DNA of 64,000 bases, from contig NZ_JAJGZV010000003.1 in the NCBI RefSeq assembly GCF_020805785.1, positions 645,730-709,729 of the forward strand, read 5' to 3'. The stretch is from Flavobacterium chungbukense (lineage in GTDB: Bacteria; Bacteroidota; Bacteroidia; Flavobacteriales; Flavobacteriaceae). Every line of letters begins with the position of its first letter. Position 1 is the stretch's first letter. Positions 18,624 to 26,894 of this stretch are shown here, piece by piece. The notes under the pieces were generated by a model that was given only the letters and a program-made list of their open reading frames with translations, was not told the DNA's origin and ran no database searches. Made by a program: the position numbers and the translations under genes.

Positions 18624-18796
18624 CAAATAAATTTTTTGTTGCTGTCTTTATTAATTTATAAAACTCCAATGTGTTAAATTAGATTTATTTCTTAATTTTT
18701 AATAATATTGTTATGCTTTAAATTAGATACTTGTTGTTTAATTTGAAATTTGTGTAATTTTCAAAATACTATTATTAACTATAAAGGGAATAAAAA

Positions 18797-19069
18797 ATGG
18801 AGAATACAAAAAGAGAAGACTGGAATAACCCGCGACACCAGCAAGAAAATAAAAAAATAATTGCTGGAATTCTAGCGATATTAGTTGGCTATTTAGGAAT
18901 TCATAAGTTCTATTTGGGTTACACAAAAGAGGGAATAATTCAGCTTCTTTTAGGTCTTTTTTTTGGACTTGGCGGTATTATCGGAATTATAGAAGGAATT
19001 ATCTACCTGACAAAATCGGATCAAGAATTTTACGAAACGTATCAGATTGGTTACAGAGGCTGGTTTTAG
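18797..19069 (+). CDS. TM2 domain membrane protein (copy 1)
   Basis: A 90-residue protein with a polar N-terminus, then two transmembrane helices joined by the TM2 hallmark GYLGIHKFYLGYTKEGIIQ. The second helix is LLLGLFFGLGGIIGIIEGI. TM2 proteins are common in bacteria and their function is not established. A similar gene follows after 194 bases, each with its own terminator, so this is a tandem duplication rather than an operon. The C-terminus YRGWF parallels KKAWF of copy 2. Confidence 0.88.
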   Translation: MENTKREDWNNPRHQQENKKIIAGILAILVGYLGIHKFYLGYTKEGIIQLLLGLFFGLGGIIGIIEGIIYLTKSDQEFYETYQIGYRGWF

Positions 19070-19089
19070 TCAAATATTATTATAAAAAG

Positions 19090-19119
19090 ATCCCATCGCG
19101 GCAGCAGATGGGATTTTTT
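19090..19119 (+). terminator. Terminator after TM2 copy 1
   Basis: ATCCCATC and GATGGGAT form an 8-bp stem around a 9-base loop, followed by TTTTT. Confidence 0.85.
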
Positions 19120-19263
19120 ATGCTTTAAAATGTCTCTTTCTGATATAATAATGTTTTTTAAGGCCTATTGTGGCATTTTTTAGTAGGTAATATTGCAAAC
19201 TTAGAGAGGAGTGCAAAAATTATTACTCTTCTCATTGTAATATTTAAATTTATAATTCAAAAA

Positions 19264-19518
19264 ATGGAAAACACAAGTTCAAGTAAGGTAGAGAATAAAA
19301 AAGTAACTGCAGGAGTTTTAGCAATACTTATAGGATGCTTAGGCGTGCATAAGTTTTACTTAGGATACCAAAAAGAAGGAATCATTCAGATAATAATTAC
19401 TTTGGTAACTTTTGGTTTTGGAGGTATAATTGGATTTGTAGAAGGTATAATCTACTTAACTAAATCAGATGAGGATTTTTATCAGACTTATCAAGTAGGA
19501 AAGAAAGCCTGGTTTTAA
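19264..19518 (+). CDS. TM2 domain membrane protein (copy 2)
   Basis: An 84-residue paralogue of the preceding gene: IAGILAILVGYLGIHKFYLG there corresponds to TAGVLAILIGCLGVHKFYLG here. It also shares the end IYLTKSD.(D/E)FY.TYQ.G...WF. The ATG at 19264 (MENTSSSKVENKK) matches the MENTKRE start of copy 1, so 32 possible upstream codons are disregarded. It has two membrane helices. Function unknown. Confidence 0.87.
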   Translation: MENTSSSKVENKKVTAGVLAILIGCLGVHKFYLGYQKEGIIQIIITLVTFGFGGIIGFVEGIIYLTKSDEDFYQTYQVGKKAWF

Positions 19519-19530
19519 AAGTTAAAAAAA

Positions 19531-19560
19531 ATCCCATTCAGAAATGAATGGGATTTTTTT
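19531..19560. terminator. Bidirectional terminator between TM2 copy 2 and olsF
   Basis: ATCCCATTCA and TGAATGGGAT form a 10-bp stem with a GAAA loop, flanked by A-run and T-run. It can serve both convergent genes. Confidence 0.9.
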
Positions 19561-19576
19561 TATTTATAAGAATTGA

Positions 19577-21385
19577 TTAGTCTTCTTTCTCAGCTAATTT
19601 CTTTTCTAATTCAATTTGAAACTCTTCGATAACAGGTTTCATCGTGCTTTCTGGAATATCTGCAATTCTAATATACATTAAACCATCGATAGCATTATTA
19701 AATAAAGGATCTACGTTAAAAGCAACTACTCTCGCATTTTGTTTGATGTATTTCTTAATTAAAACCGGTAAACGTAAATTTCCTGGTTCCAATTCGTCAA
19801 TGATTTTATCAAACTTGTTCAAGTCAGATTCTGCTTCGTCGAAGATAAAATCTTTATCGGCGTCTTTCAGTTTAACTTTGTACGCTTTTTTCGGATGAAT
19901 GTATTGTGCAATATATGGATCGTAATAGTTTGATTTCATAAACTCAATCATAAGAGATTTAGAGAAATCAGAAAATTGATTACTGATACTTACACCGCCA
20001 ACCAAATATTTGTGTTCAGGATGACGCAGAGTAGTATGGATAATTCCTTTCCATAACAAGAACAAAGGCATTGGTTTTTGCTGATATTCTTTTACAATAA
20101 ATGCACGACCCATTTCAATTGATTTGTGCATCATGTCGTGAAGTTCTGGCTCAAATCTAAAAAGATCGGTCAGGTAAAAACCTTCAATTCCGTATTTCGG
20201 ATAAATCTCAGAACCTAATCCCATTCGGTAAGCTCCTGCGATTTTTTTCGTTTCATCATCCCATAAAAACATATGGTGATAATATTGATCGTATTCGTCT
20301 AAGTCAATAGATTCGTTTGTTCCTTCACCAACTTCACGAAAAGTGATTTCACGTAAACGTCCTATTTCATGTAAAATGTTCGGAATTTCTTTCGCACTTG
20401 CAAAGAAAACTTCGTAGTTTTTACTTTGTAAAAAACGGCTGTCGCTGTTTCTTAAAGCCTGAACTTCATCAATCAATTTTGATTCGTTAGCAGCGGTCAC
20501 AATTTTTTTAGGCGCTTTTGTGATTTTAAGGCTTGCAGTTGCCGTATCAATCAGCTTCGTGTCCTTTTCAAAAGGATTTGCCAACATATAGGTTTTCTTT
20601 CTTAAGAATTCTGAATATTCTTCAAAAGATTCAATTTCGTTTTGTTCGTTTACAGAAATTGGTTTTCCAATACGAACTTTAATTACACGGTCTTTCTGCG
20701 TTAAAAGTTCAGAAGGTAATTTTGCAGTACGTAAAGTATCATCAATTTTAGAAAGCCAGTAAAATAATTTACTGTTTTTGGCATGAAAGTAAATTGGAAC
20801 TACAGGAACTTTTGCTTTTCTGATTAATTTTAGAGCGCCTTCTTCCCAAGGTTTGTCTACTACTAATTTACCGTCTTTATAAGTCGAAACTTCCCCAGCA
20901 GGAAAAATCCCTAAAGGTTTACCGTCGCTTAAATGACGTAAAGTTTCTTTAATACCAATTACGCTCGATTTCGCATCCTTATGATTTTCAAAAGGATTAA
21001 CCGGCATAATGTATTTTTTCATTGGAACAATTCTGTGTAACAAGAAGTTGGCAATGATTTTGAAATTTGGCTCTCTCTCAAGCATTAATTTCAATAATAA
21101 AATTCCATCAATTCCACCAAGCGGATGATTGGAAATAGTAATATAGGCACCGTCTTTCGGCAGACGTTTTAAATCTTCTTCAGGAATTTCAAATTTGATT
21201 TCCATCTCATCCAAAATTCCGTTCAAAAACGCAAGGTCTTCCAAATGTTTATTACGATCGTAAATTTTATTAAGGGTTGAGATCTTAAGAACCTTCATAA
21301 GAATCCAGCCAGAAAACGTACCGAAAACTCCGTACTTTTCAACATTTATTGCCTTTGCAACTTCTTTCGCGGTAACTAAACCCAT
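19577..21385 (-). CDS. olsF: Bifunctional acyltransferase, OlsF-type ornithine lipid synthase
   Basis: A 602-residue fusion. Residues ~70-290 are a PlsC-like O-acyltransferase with NHPLGGID (His87, Asp93) and FPAGEVST near residue 163. Residues ~310-590 are an OlsB/GNAT-like N-acyltransferase (REITFREVGEGTNESIDLDEYD, then AGAYRMGLG). This order matches OlsF, a bifunctional enzyme reported to make ornithine lipids in some gamma-proteobacteria and Flavobacteria: the C-terminal half acylates ornithine and the N-terminal half adds the second acyl chain. Older annotations call it a hemolysin-like acyltransferase. The spacing H-x5-D differs from the usual H-x4-D. Substrate assignment rests on architecture. 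Confidence 0.8.
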   Translation of the reverse strand: MGLVTAKEVAKAINVEKYGVFGTFSGWILMKVLKISTLNKIYDRNKHLEDLAFLNGILDEMEIKFEIPEEDLKRLPKDGAYITISNHPLGGIDGILLLKLMLEREPNFKIIANFLLHRIVPMKKYIMPVNPFENHKDAKSSVIGIKETLRHLSDGKPLGIFPAGEVSTYKDGKLVVDKPWEEGALKLIRKAKVPVVPIYFHAKNSKLFYWLSKIDDTLRTAKLPSELLTQKDRVIKVRIGKPISVNEQNEIESFEEYSEFLRKKTYMLANPFEKDTKLIDTATASLKITKAPKKIVTAANESKLIDEVQALRNSDSRFLQSKNYEVFFASAKEIPNILHEIGRLREITFREVGEGTNESIDLDEYDQYYHHMFLWDDETKKIAGAYRMGLGSEIYPKYGIEGFYLTDLFRFEPELHDMMHKSIEMGRAFIVKEYQQKPMPLFLLWKGIIHTTLRHPEHKYLVGGVSISNQFSDFSKSLMIEFMKSNYYDPYIAQYIHPKKAYKVKLKDADKDFIFDEAESDLNKFDKIIDELEPGNLRLPVLIKKYIKQNARVVAFNVDPLFNNAIDGLMYIRIADIPESTMKPVIEEFQIELEKKLAEKED

Positions 21386-21475
21386 GTAGTACTTTTAATT
21401 TATTAGAACAGCGAACAAAGATAACAAAAAAGTCTACTTTTCATTGTTTCCAAGATAAACTTTGCACTTTTTTAT

Positions 21476-21483
21476 TACATTTG
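21476..21483 (+). promoter_or_regulatory. -7 element TACATTTG upstream of exonuclease III
   Basis: A TAnnTTTG match 21 bases before the ATG at 21504. It lies inside a possible longer reading frame starting at a TTG at 21462, which supports the later start. Confidence 0.4.
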
Positions 21484-21503
21484 AAATCCTAAAAAAATCA
21501 CTG

Positions 21504-22265
21504 ATGAAAATTATTTCTTATAATGTAAACGGAATTAGAGCGGCAATAAACAAAGGTTTTATCGAGTGGCTGCAACAAGCAAATCCTGATGTAATCTGTC
21601 TTCAGGAAATAAAGGCAACACAAGATCAAATACCAGTTGACGATATTACAGCAGCGGGCTATCCGTTTCAATATTACTATCCTGCAACAAAAAAAGGATA
21701 CAGCGGAGTTGCCATTCTTTCTAAAACTAAACCAAATAATATAGTTTTTGGCACAGGAATTCATCATATGGATTTTGAAGGACGAAATCTTCGTGCAGAT
21801 TTTGATGATGTCTCTGTGATGAGTTTATATCTTCCGTCTGGAACAAATATTGAAAGATTGGATCATAAATTTATGTTTATGGATGATTTTCAAACTTATA
21901 TTAATGAATTAAAACTGACTATACCAAACTTAATTATCTGCGGAGATTATAACATTTGCCACGAAGCAATTGATATTCATGATCCTGTGCGTAATAAAAC
22001 AGTTTCTGGATTTTTGCCTGCAGAACGCGCTTGGCTAGACGGATTTATGAAATCTGGCTTTATTGATAGTTTCCGTCATTTTAATAAAGATCCGCATCAT
22101 TATTCTTGGTGGAGTTACCGTGCTGGAGCAAGAGGAAATAATAAAGGCTGGCGTATCGATTACAATCTAGTAAGCGAATCATTAGAAAACAGATTAAAAA
22201 GGGCGGTTATACTACCAGATGCAATGCATTCAGATCATTGTCCGGTTTTAGTCGAAATTGACTAA
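21504..22265 (+). CDS. xth: Exodeoxyribonuclease III / AP endonuclease
   Basis: Base-excision repair enzyme that cleaves DNA 5' of abasic sites and degrades 3' ends. The 253 residues begin MKIISYNVNGIRAAINKGF. They contain ICLQEIKATQDQ (metal-binding Glu), ICGDYNICHEAIDIHDP (active-site Asp/Asn) and the C-terminal SDHCPVLVEID. This is the full signature set of the Xth family, at normal length. The ATG at 21504 follows a -7 element and starts exactly at the first conserved strand. Confidence 0.96.
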   Translation: MKIISYNVNGIRAAINKGFIEWLQQANPDVICLQEIKATQDQIPVDDITAAGYPFQYYYPATKKGYSGVAILSKTKPNNIVFGTGIHHMDFEGRNLRADFDDVSVMSLYLPSGTNIERLDHKFMFMDDFQTYINELKLTIPNLIICGDYNICHEAIDIHDPVRNKTVSGFLPAERAWLDGFMKSGFIDSFRHFNKDPHHYSWWSYRAGARGNNKGWRIDYNLVSESLENRLKRAVILPDAMHSDHCPVLVEID

Positions 22266-22379
22266 TTTTTGGTATTGTTCTTGCTGAGAAAATTTCAGTT
22301 TCAAAATTGATTGTGCAATTGGCATTGAATTTTGATAGTAATTAAGTATTAAACGCCCAAAAAATAACCAATAAAGAAG

Positions 22380-23324
22380 ATGATTAAAAAAGCCTCCATC
22401 GGATTGCTTGTATTAGCCTTGTCCGCAACGTCATGTGTTTCTAAGAAAATTTATAATGATTTAGAAACAAAATATTCAGATTTGAAGAAAGAGAATCGTT
22501 CTATTACTGATGAAAACGATAATTTGAAAAAAGCAAAAAATCAGTTAGAATTAGATCGTGATAAATTAACAAAAGATCTTGCAAGCACAAAAGATGATTT
22601 AGCAAAGCAAAAAGCTGATCTTGTTGCAGAACAAAAGAAATTTAAAGTCCTACAGGATTCATACAATGCTTTAGAGAAAAACAGCAACGATGCTTTGGAG
22701 AAAAACATGGCTAAAAACCGTGAATTGCTGGCTCAATTAGAAGCAAAAGGGAAAGCCCTTGCAGAGGAACAAGCTCGTTTAGATAAAACGGCAAACCGTT
22801 TGAAAGAACTAGAAGATATGATTGCGGCTAAAGAAGAAGCAATGCGTAAACTAAAAGAAACTTTATCGAAAGCCTTAACTGGTTTTGAAGGTAAAGGTTT
22901 AACCGTTGAACATAAAAATGGTAAAGTATATGTTTCTATGGAAAACAAATTGCTTTTCAATTCAGGAAGCTGGGCTGTTGGATCAGAAGGAAAAAGAGCA
23001 GTTGTAGAACTTGGAAAAGTTTTAGGAGATAATCCGGATCTTTCGGTTCTTATTGAAGGTCACACAGATGATGATCCGTACGCTGGTTCTGGGCCAATTG
23101 CCAATAACTGGGATTTATCGACTAAAAGAGCAACAGCAATCGTGGCTATTTTAAGTGAAAATCCAAAAATCAACAAACAAAAACTAACAGCAGCCGGAAG
23201 AAGCGAGTTTTCTCCTTTAGCAAGCAACGCGACTCCAGAAGGAAAAGCGAAAAACCGTAGAATTGAAATCATCTTGACTCCAAGATTAGATGAGATTGCG
23301 GAGATGCTTAATAGTATTAATTAA
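22380..23324 (+). CDS. OmpA-family outer-membrane lipoprotein with coiled coil
   Basis: A 314-residue protein: lipoprotein signal MIKKASIGLLVLALSATSCV (cysteine 19), then a long charged coiled coil (residues ~30-155, KDLASTKDDLAKQKADLVAE). A C-terminal OmpA/MotB peptidoglycan-binding domain (~190-305) follows. The OmpA domain has VLIEGHTDDDPY, LSTKRATAIVAIL and KNRRIEIILTP. Lipid anchor plus coiled coil plus OmpA would tether the outer membrane to peptidoglycan. A terminator follows. Confidence 0.93.
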   Translation: MIKKASIGLLVLALSATSCVSKKIYNDLETKYSDLKKENRSITDENDNLKKAKNQLELDRDKLTKDLASTKDDLAKQKADLVAEQKKFKVLQDSYNALEKNSNDALEKNMAKNRELLAQLEAKGKALAEEQARLDKTANRLKELEDMIAAKEEAMRKLKETLSKALTGFEGKGLTVEHKNGKVYVSMENKLLFNSGSWAVGSEGKRAVVELGKVLGDNPDLSVLIEGHTDDDPYAGSGPIANNWDLSTKRATAIVAILSENPKINKQKLTAAGRSEFSPLASNATPEGKAKNRRIEIILTPRLDEIAEMLNSIN

Positions 23325-23364
23325 AGGTGCTAAGGCTCTGAGGGTCTAAGTTGCTAAGGTTTTA

Positions 23365-23397
23365 AAAAGGTTCAAAGTTTTACTTTGAGCCTTTTTT
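23365..23397 (+). terminator. Terminator after the OmpA-family gene
   Basis: AAAAGGTTCAAAGT and ACTTTGAGCCTTTT pair over 14 bp with one G-T wobble and a 3-base loop, followed by T residues. A second, AT-rich 14-bp hairpin (GTTAAAAAAAGAAT and its complement) lies at 23429-23459. Confidence 0.8.
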
Positions 23398-23492
23398 GTT
23401 TCAAAAAAGAAACCTTAGTCGCTTAGGAGTTAAAAAAAGAATCTTATTCTTTTTTTAACTATTGTCTTCTTTCGCTTTGTACAATCAGTTTG

Positions 23493-23562
23493 TAACTTTG
23501 AAGCTTTAATACGTAAAATAAGAAACCTTAGAATCTTAGCAACTCAGTACCTTAGAACCTTT
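23493..23562 (+). promoter_or_regulatory. -7 element and repeat before the aldo/keto reductase
   Basis: TAACTTTG at 23493-23500 matches the -7 consensus; no TTG occurs at 17-23 bases upstream. A type C repeat (CCTTAGAATCTTAGCAACTC) at 23522-23562 then fills most of the leader up to the start codon and would be part of the mRNA. Confidence 0.4.
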
Positions 23563-23571
23563 AAAGAAAAA

Positions 23572-24609
23572 ATGAAATACACTACATTACCCAACACCGA
23601 TATAAAAGTTAGTAAAATATGTCTTGGAACAATGACTTTCGGGCAACAGAATACGGAAGCAGAAGGACACCAACAAATGGATTATGCCTTGGAAAGAGGC
23701 GTAAATTTCTTTGATACAGCCGAAATGTATTCAGTTCCAGCAAGCGAAGCGACTTACGGAAGTACCGAAAAGATTATCGGTACGTGGTTTAAGAAATCAG
23801 GAAATAGAGATAAAGTAATTTTAGCCTCAAAAATTGCAGGTCCAAATCCGAATTTTGGATACATGCGTGAGAAACTAGATTTTTCACCTGCAAGTATTAA
23901 ATATGCTGTTGAAAATAGTTTAAAAAGACTTCAAACAGATTACATCGATTTGTATCAAATGCATTGGCCAGAAAGAAAAACCAATAATTTCGGACAGCGT
24001 GCTTTTCACGGACATGATGATGTTTGGGAAGATAATTTTAGAGAAATTCTGGAAACTTTCGATGGACTAATCAAAGAAGGTAAAATCAAACACATTGGCG
24101 TTTCTAATGAAAATGCATGGGGAATGATGCGTCTTTTGGAAGAAAGCAAATGCAATAATCTGCCAAGAATTAAAACAGTTCAGAATCCGTATTCTTTATT
24201 GAACCGTTTGTTTGAAGTGAATTCTGCTGAAGTTTCAAAATATGAAAATGTTGGATTGCTAGGATATTCTCCTTTAGCATTTGGTGTTTTAACTGGAAAA
24301 TTCTTGACTGGAGAGCCTCATCCAAAAGCGAGAGTAAATCTTTTTCCGCAATACAAACGTTACAATAGCGACCAATGTACCCAAGCAACAAAATTATATC
24401 AGGAAATCGCTAAAAAACATGGTTTAACATTAACGCAGCTCGCAATGGGATTTGTATTACAGCAGCCGTTTTTGACAAGTGCAATTATTGGAGCAACGAC
24501 TTTAGAGCAATTAAAAGAAAATATTGATACTATTGACGTGACACTTTCTAAACAAATCTTAGCAGAAATTGATGCTGTTCAAGCTATAATTCCTGATCCA
24601 GCACCTTAA
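23572..24609 (+). CDS. Aldo/keto reductase
   Basis: A 345-residue NADPH-dependent oxidoreductase with a TIM barrel. It starts MKYTTLPNTDIKVSKICLGT. The tetrad is visible: Asp and Tyr in VNFFDTAEMYS, Lys in KVILASKIAG, His in LYQMHWPE. The NADP-binding segment is near the C-terminus (TSAIIGATTLEQLKENI). Length and wording resemble the Tas-like branch of the family. The physiological substrate is unknown. Confidence 0.92.
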   Translation: MKYTTLPNTDIKVSKICLGTMTFGQQNTEAEGHQQMDYALERGVNFFDTAEMYSVPASEATYGSTEKIIGTWFKKSGNRDKVILASKIAGPNPNFGYMREKLDFSPASIKYAVENSLKRLQTDYIDLYQMHWPERKTNNFGQRAFHGHDDVWEDNFREILETFDGLIKEGKIKHIGVSNENAWGMMRLLEESKCNNLPRIKTVQNPYSLLNRLFEVNSAEVSKYENVGLLGYSPLAFGVLTGKFLTGEPHPKARVNLFPQYKRYNSDQCTQATKLYQEIAKKHGLTLTQLAMGFVLQQPFLTSAIIGATTLEQLKENIDTIDVTLSKQILAEIDAVQAIIPDPAP

Positions 24610-24616
24610 GTTTTTT

Positions 24617-24901
24617 TGCCACGAAGGCACTAAGGCTCGAAGGTTTATTTTAATCTCGCAAAGACGCAGAGTCGCAAAGTTATTTTTTTAAGCTCAATAA
24701 TGTCCAGCGTTAGCTGGATGAAAGAAAATATAAACGCAAATCAAAGAGCTTTAGCCAAACTAGTAAAGTTTGGCTAAAGCTCTTTTTCTATTTCGATTTT
24801 CCCCCTAGCTTTAGCTAGGGGCTATTGAAAAAACTTTGCGACTCTGCGTCTTTGAGAGATTAAAAACAAAAAAAACTTAGCGTCTCAGTGCCTTCGTGGC
24901 A
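24617..24901. repeat. Nested inverted-repeat block between convergent genes
   Basis: Fills the whole 300-base gap. The outer arms 24617-24631 and 24887-24901 (TGCCACGAAGGCACT) are perfect 15-bp complements. The second arms 24651-24681 and 24832-24862 are 31 bp with one mismatch; they are type A repeats (GCAAAGACGCAGAGTCGCAA). Inside lie three hairpins: TCCAGC/GCTGGA at 24703-24718, a 19-bp stem at 24743-24785, and CCCCTAGC/GCTAGGGG at 24802-24821. Both strands could fold into one long branched stem. No gene is present. Confidence 0.85.
24743..24790. terminator. Strong bidirectional terminator hairpin
   Basis: A 19-bp perfect stem (AAAGAGCTTTAGCCAAACT and its complement) with a 5-base loop, A-rich before and T-rich after. 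It serves the aldo/keto reductase gene on one strand and the GT51 gene on the other. Confidence 0.85.
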
Positions 24902-24909
24902 GAAAATAA

Positions 24910-26874
24910 CTATAAATCAAATTCATCTCCAACAGACAAAGAATCATTTTTAACTGCTGTAGAATCCGGAACTTTAATTTTGATTAAAGAACGAGCATTT
25001 CCAGAAATATAAACTGGTAATATCCCAATTGTATCTTCAGGTACCAAAAGCCCTCTTCTAAACATTAAATTCTTTAAGAATTTTTGGTTTTTAATCGCAT
25101 AATCTTTCAAATTGCCTTGATCGTTAAACTGATACATAAATTTTCTCGGCTTCGGAATAATCGTTGCCAAATAAAGACATTCGTCAACATTTAAATCGGC
25201 TGGGCTTTTTTGGAAATAAAAATGACTCGCTTCGCCAATTCCGTAAACGTTTGGTCCCCATTCAATTATGTTGAAATACACTTCCAGCATTCTTTCTTTG
25301 CTAACAATTCGATTGTTTTCTAAAATATAAACCAATAAAATTTCTTCGAGCTTTCGCGAAAGTGTTTTTTCACGCGTTAAAAAGACATTCTTAATCAACT
25401 GCATACTGATTGTACTGGCGCCACGAGAAAATTTCTTGGTTCTGATATTCTTAAGAATCGATTGCTTGAAAGCTTCATTTATAAATCCGCGATGCGAGAA
25501 AAATGATGGATCTTCTGTCGTTAAAACACATTTTCTTAAATAAGGAGAAATCTGGTCTAAAGGCGTATAATTCGGATTCGCATTTCCAACCAAAACAGGT
25601 CTTTGCAAAACGTTTTGAATAATTGCACGATAAACAAATTCTCCGTTTAATTTATTTAAATCGGCTTCGCCATATTTGGTAATTTTTAAATCTTCTTTGT
25701 TTAACTTACTGTCAAAAACGAGTGTGTTGGGTTTATTTTTATTGAATTTGAAATCCAATTTATAATCAAAATTTCCAGTTGCCTGCATGCCTTGAAAATG
25801 CGTAAATAATCCATCAGGAAGCGAAACGATAAAATCCTGCGCTTTCATTTTCGGAATATCAACTTTCAAAGTGTAAACCGTGTCTTTTTCGGTATCGTAT
25901 GAAACGTAAGGACGAACTTTAATTTTGTTCAATTGCATTGTTGAAGTGCTGTCGATCGAAATAAAATTGTCTCCCAGTAAAAAACGGTAATCAAAACGGG
26001 CGTTTTTTATAACAACATCTTTGCTGGCAATTTTTGGGTGATTGATTGTAAGATTAGCAATAGAAGTAAAGCCGTCAATATGCAATTCGCTGCCACTTTT
26101 ATCAATGTTTTGAACATTTAAACGAATCGAATCAAAACTTGCTTTTAAGTTGTAACGCTGATCCAGATAAGGAACGCGAATGGCGCCAGTGTCTAAATTA
26201 AAAAATCGAATATCTGCTTTTTGATTTCTCGGATCTGCAAATCCCTTAATGTTCCAACGCTGATCAAAATCTTTTGCCTGAACATGAAGATTGGTTTCTA
26301 ATTGTTTATTGTTTAAAACTAGTTTGTTTACGTCGATAGATGTTAGTTTTCCGTTGTCATCGATTTTGAATTTAAAGTTTTTCAAATCCATATCGGTAGG
26401 AACCAGATTCAATACTTTAGAAATAATTCGGTAAGCAAATGAAGCATATTTGCGCTTTTCATTCGAATCTGTTTCTTCACGATTTCTTTTTAGAAAGGCA
26501 TCAAAATTTCGTTTTTTACCTTTTTTGACTAATTGAATGTAGCCGTTATCAATTTTTAAAGTTCCAATCTGAACATCTCCAATTAATAAATTGCTTAAAC
26601 TGATGCTGGTCTCCACGTTTTTGATTTTACAAAGCGTATCCGCATTTATCGGTGCCAGTACAACATCGGTCAAATGTATGGTGGATAAACCATCAAATGA
26701 GGCCGATTTTACAGAGAAATTACTGTTGTATTCGACTGCCATTTTATGAGTTACTTTTGCAATTGCCTGTTTTAAAAGCGAGTCACGAAAGTAGTAAAGC
26801 GCAATGCAAAGCAAAACCAATAGTATTCCTAATATTTTTAATGCTTTGTATATTTTTTGTTTTGGAAAATTCAT
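24910..26874 (-). CDS. AsmA-like domain fused to GT51 peptidoglycan glycosyltransferase
   Basis: A 654-residue membrane-anchored protein. The ATG at 26874 is preferred; an upstream TTG at 26898 would overlap the radA stop. One N-terminal membrane helix (GILLVLLCIALYYF) is followed by a ~350-residue beta-rich region like AsmA/DUF748 proteins (SASFDGLSTIHLTDVVLAP). The C-terminal GT51 domain has the catalytic TTEDPSFFSHRG (near residue 450), GASTISMQLIKNVFLTREKT and RMLEVYFNIIEWGPNVYGIG. GT51 polymerises lipid II into glycan strands. There is no transpeptidase domain. The N-terminal fusion is unlike ordinary monofunctional MtgA. Third gene of the hydrolase-radA operon. Confidence 0.88.
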   Translation of the reverse strand: MNFPKQKIYKALKILGILLVLLCIALYYFRDSLLKQAIAKVTHKMAVEYNSNFSVKSASFDGLSTIHLTDVVLAPINADTLCKIKNVETSISLSNLLIGDVQIGTLKIDNGYIQLVKKGKKRNFDAFLKRNREETDSNEKRKYASFAYRIISKVLNLVPTDMDLKNFKFKIDDNGKLTSIDVNKLVLNNKQLETNLHVQAKDFDQRWNIKGFADPRNQKADIRFFNLDTGAIRVPYLDQRYNLKASFDSIRLNVQNIDKSGSELHIDGFTSIANLTINHPKIASKDVVIKNARFDYRFLLGDNFISIDSTSTMQLNKIKVRPYVSYDTEKDTVYTLKVDIPKMKAQDFIVSLPDGLFTHFQGMQATGNFDYKLDFKFNKNKPNTLVFDSKLNKEDLKITKYGEADLNKLNGEFVYRAIIQNVLQRPVLVGNANPNYTPLDQISPYLRKCVLTTEDPSFFSHRGFINEAFKQSILKNIRTKKFSRGASTISMQLIKNVFLTREKTLSRKLEEILLVYILENNRIVSKERMLEVYFNIIEWGPNVYGIGEASHFYFQKSPADLNVDECLYLATIIPKPRKFMYQFNDQGNLKDYAIKNQKFLKNLMFRRGLLVPEDTIGILPVYISGNARSLIKIKVPDSTAVKNDSLSVGDEFDL

Positions 26875-26894
26875 AGTGGTATTTTTATCAGAAA

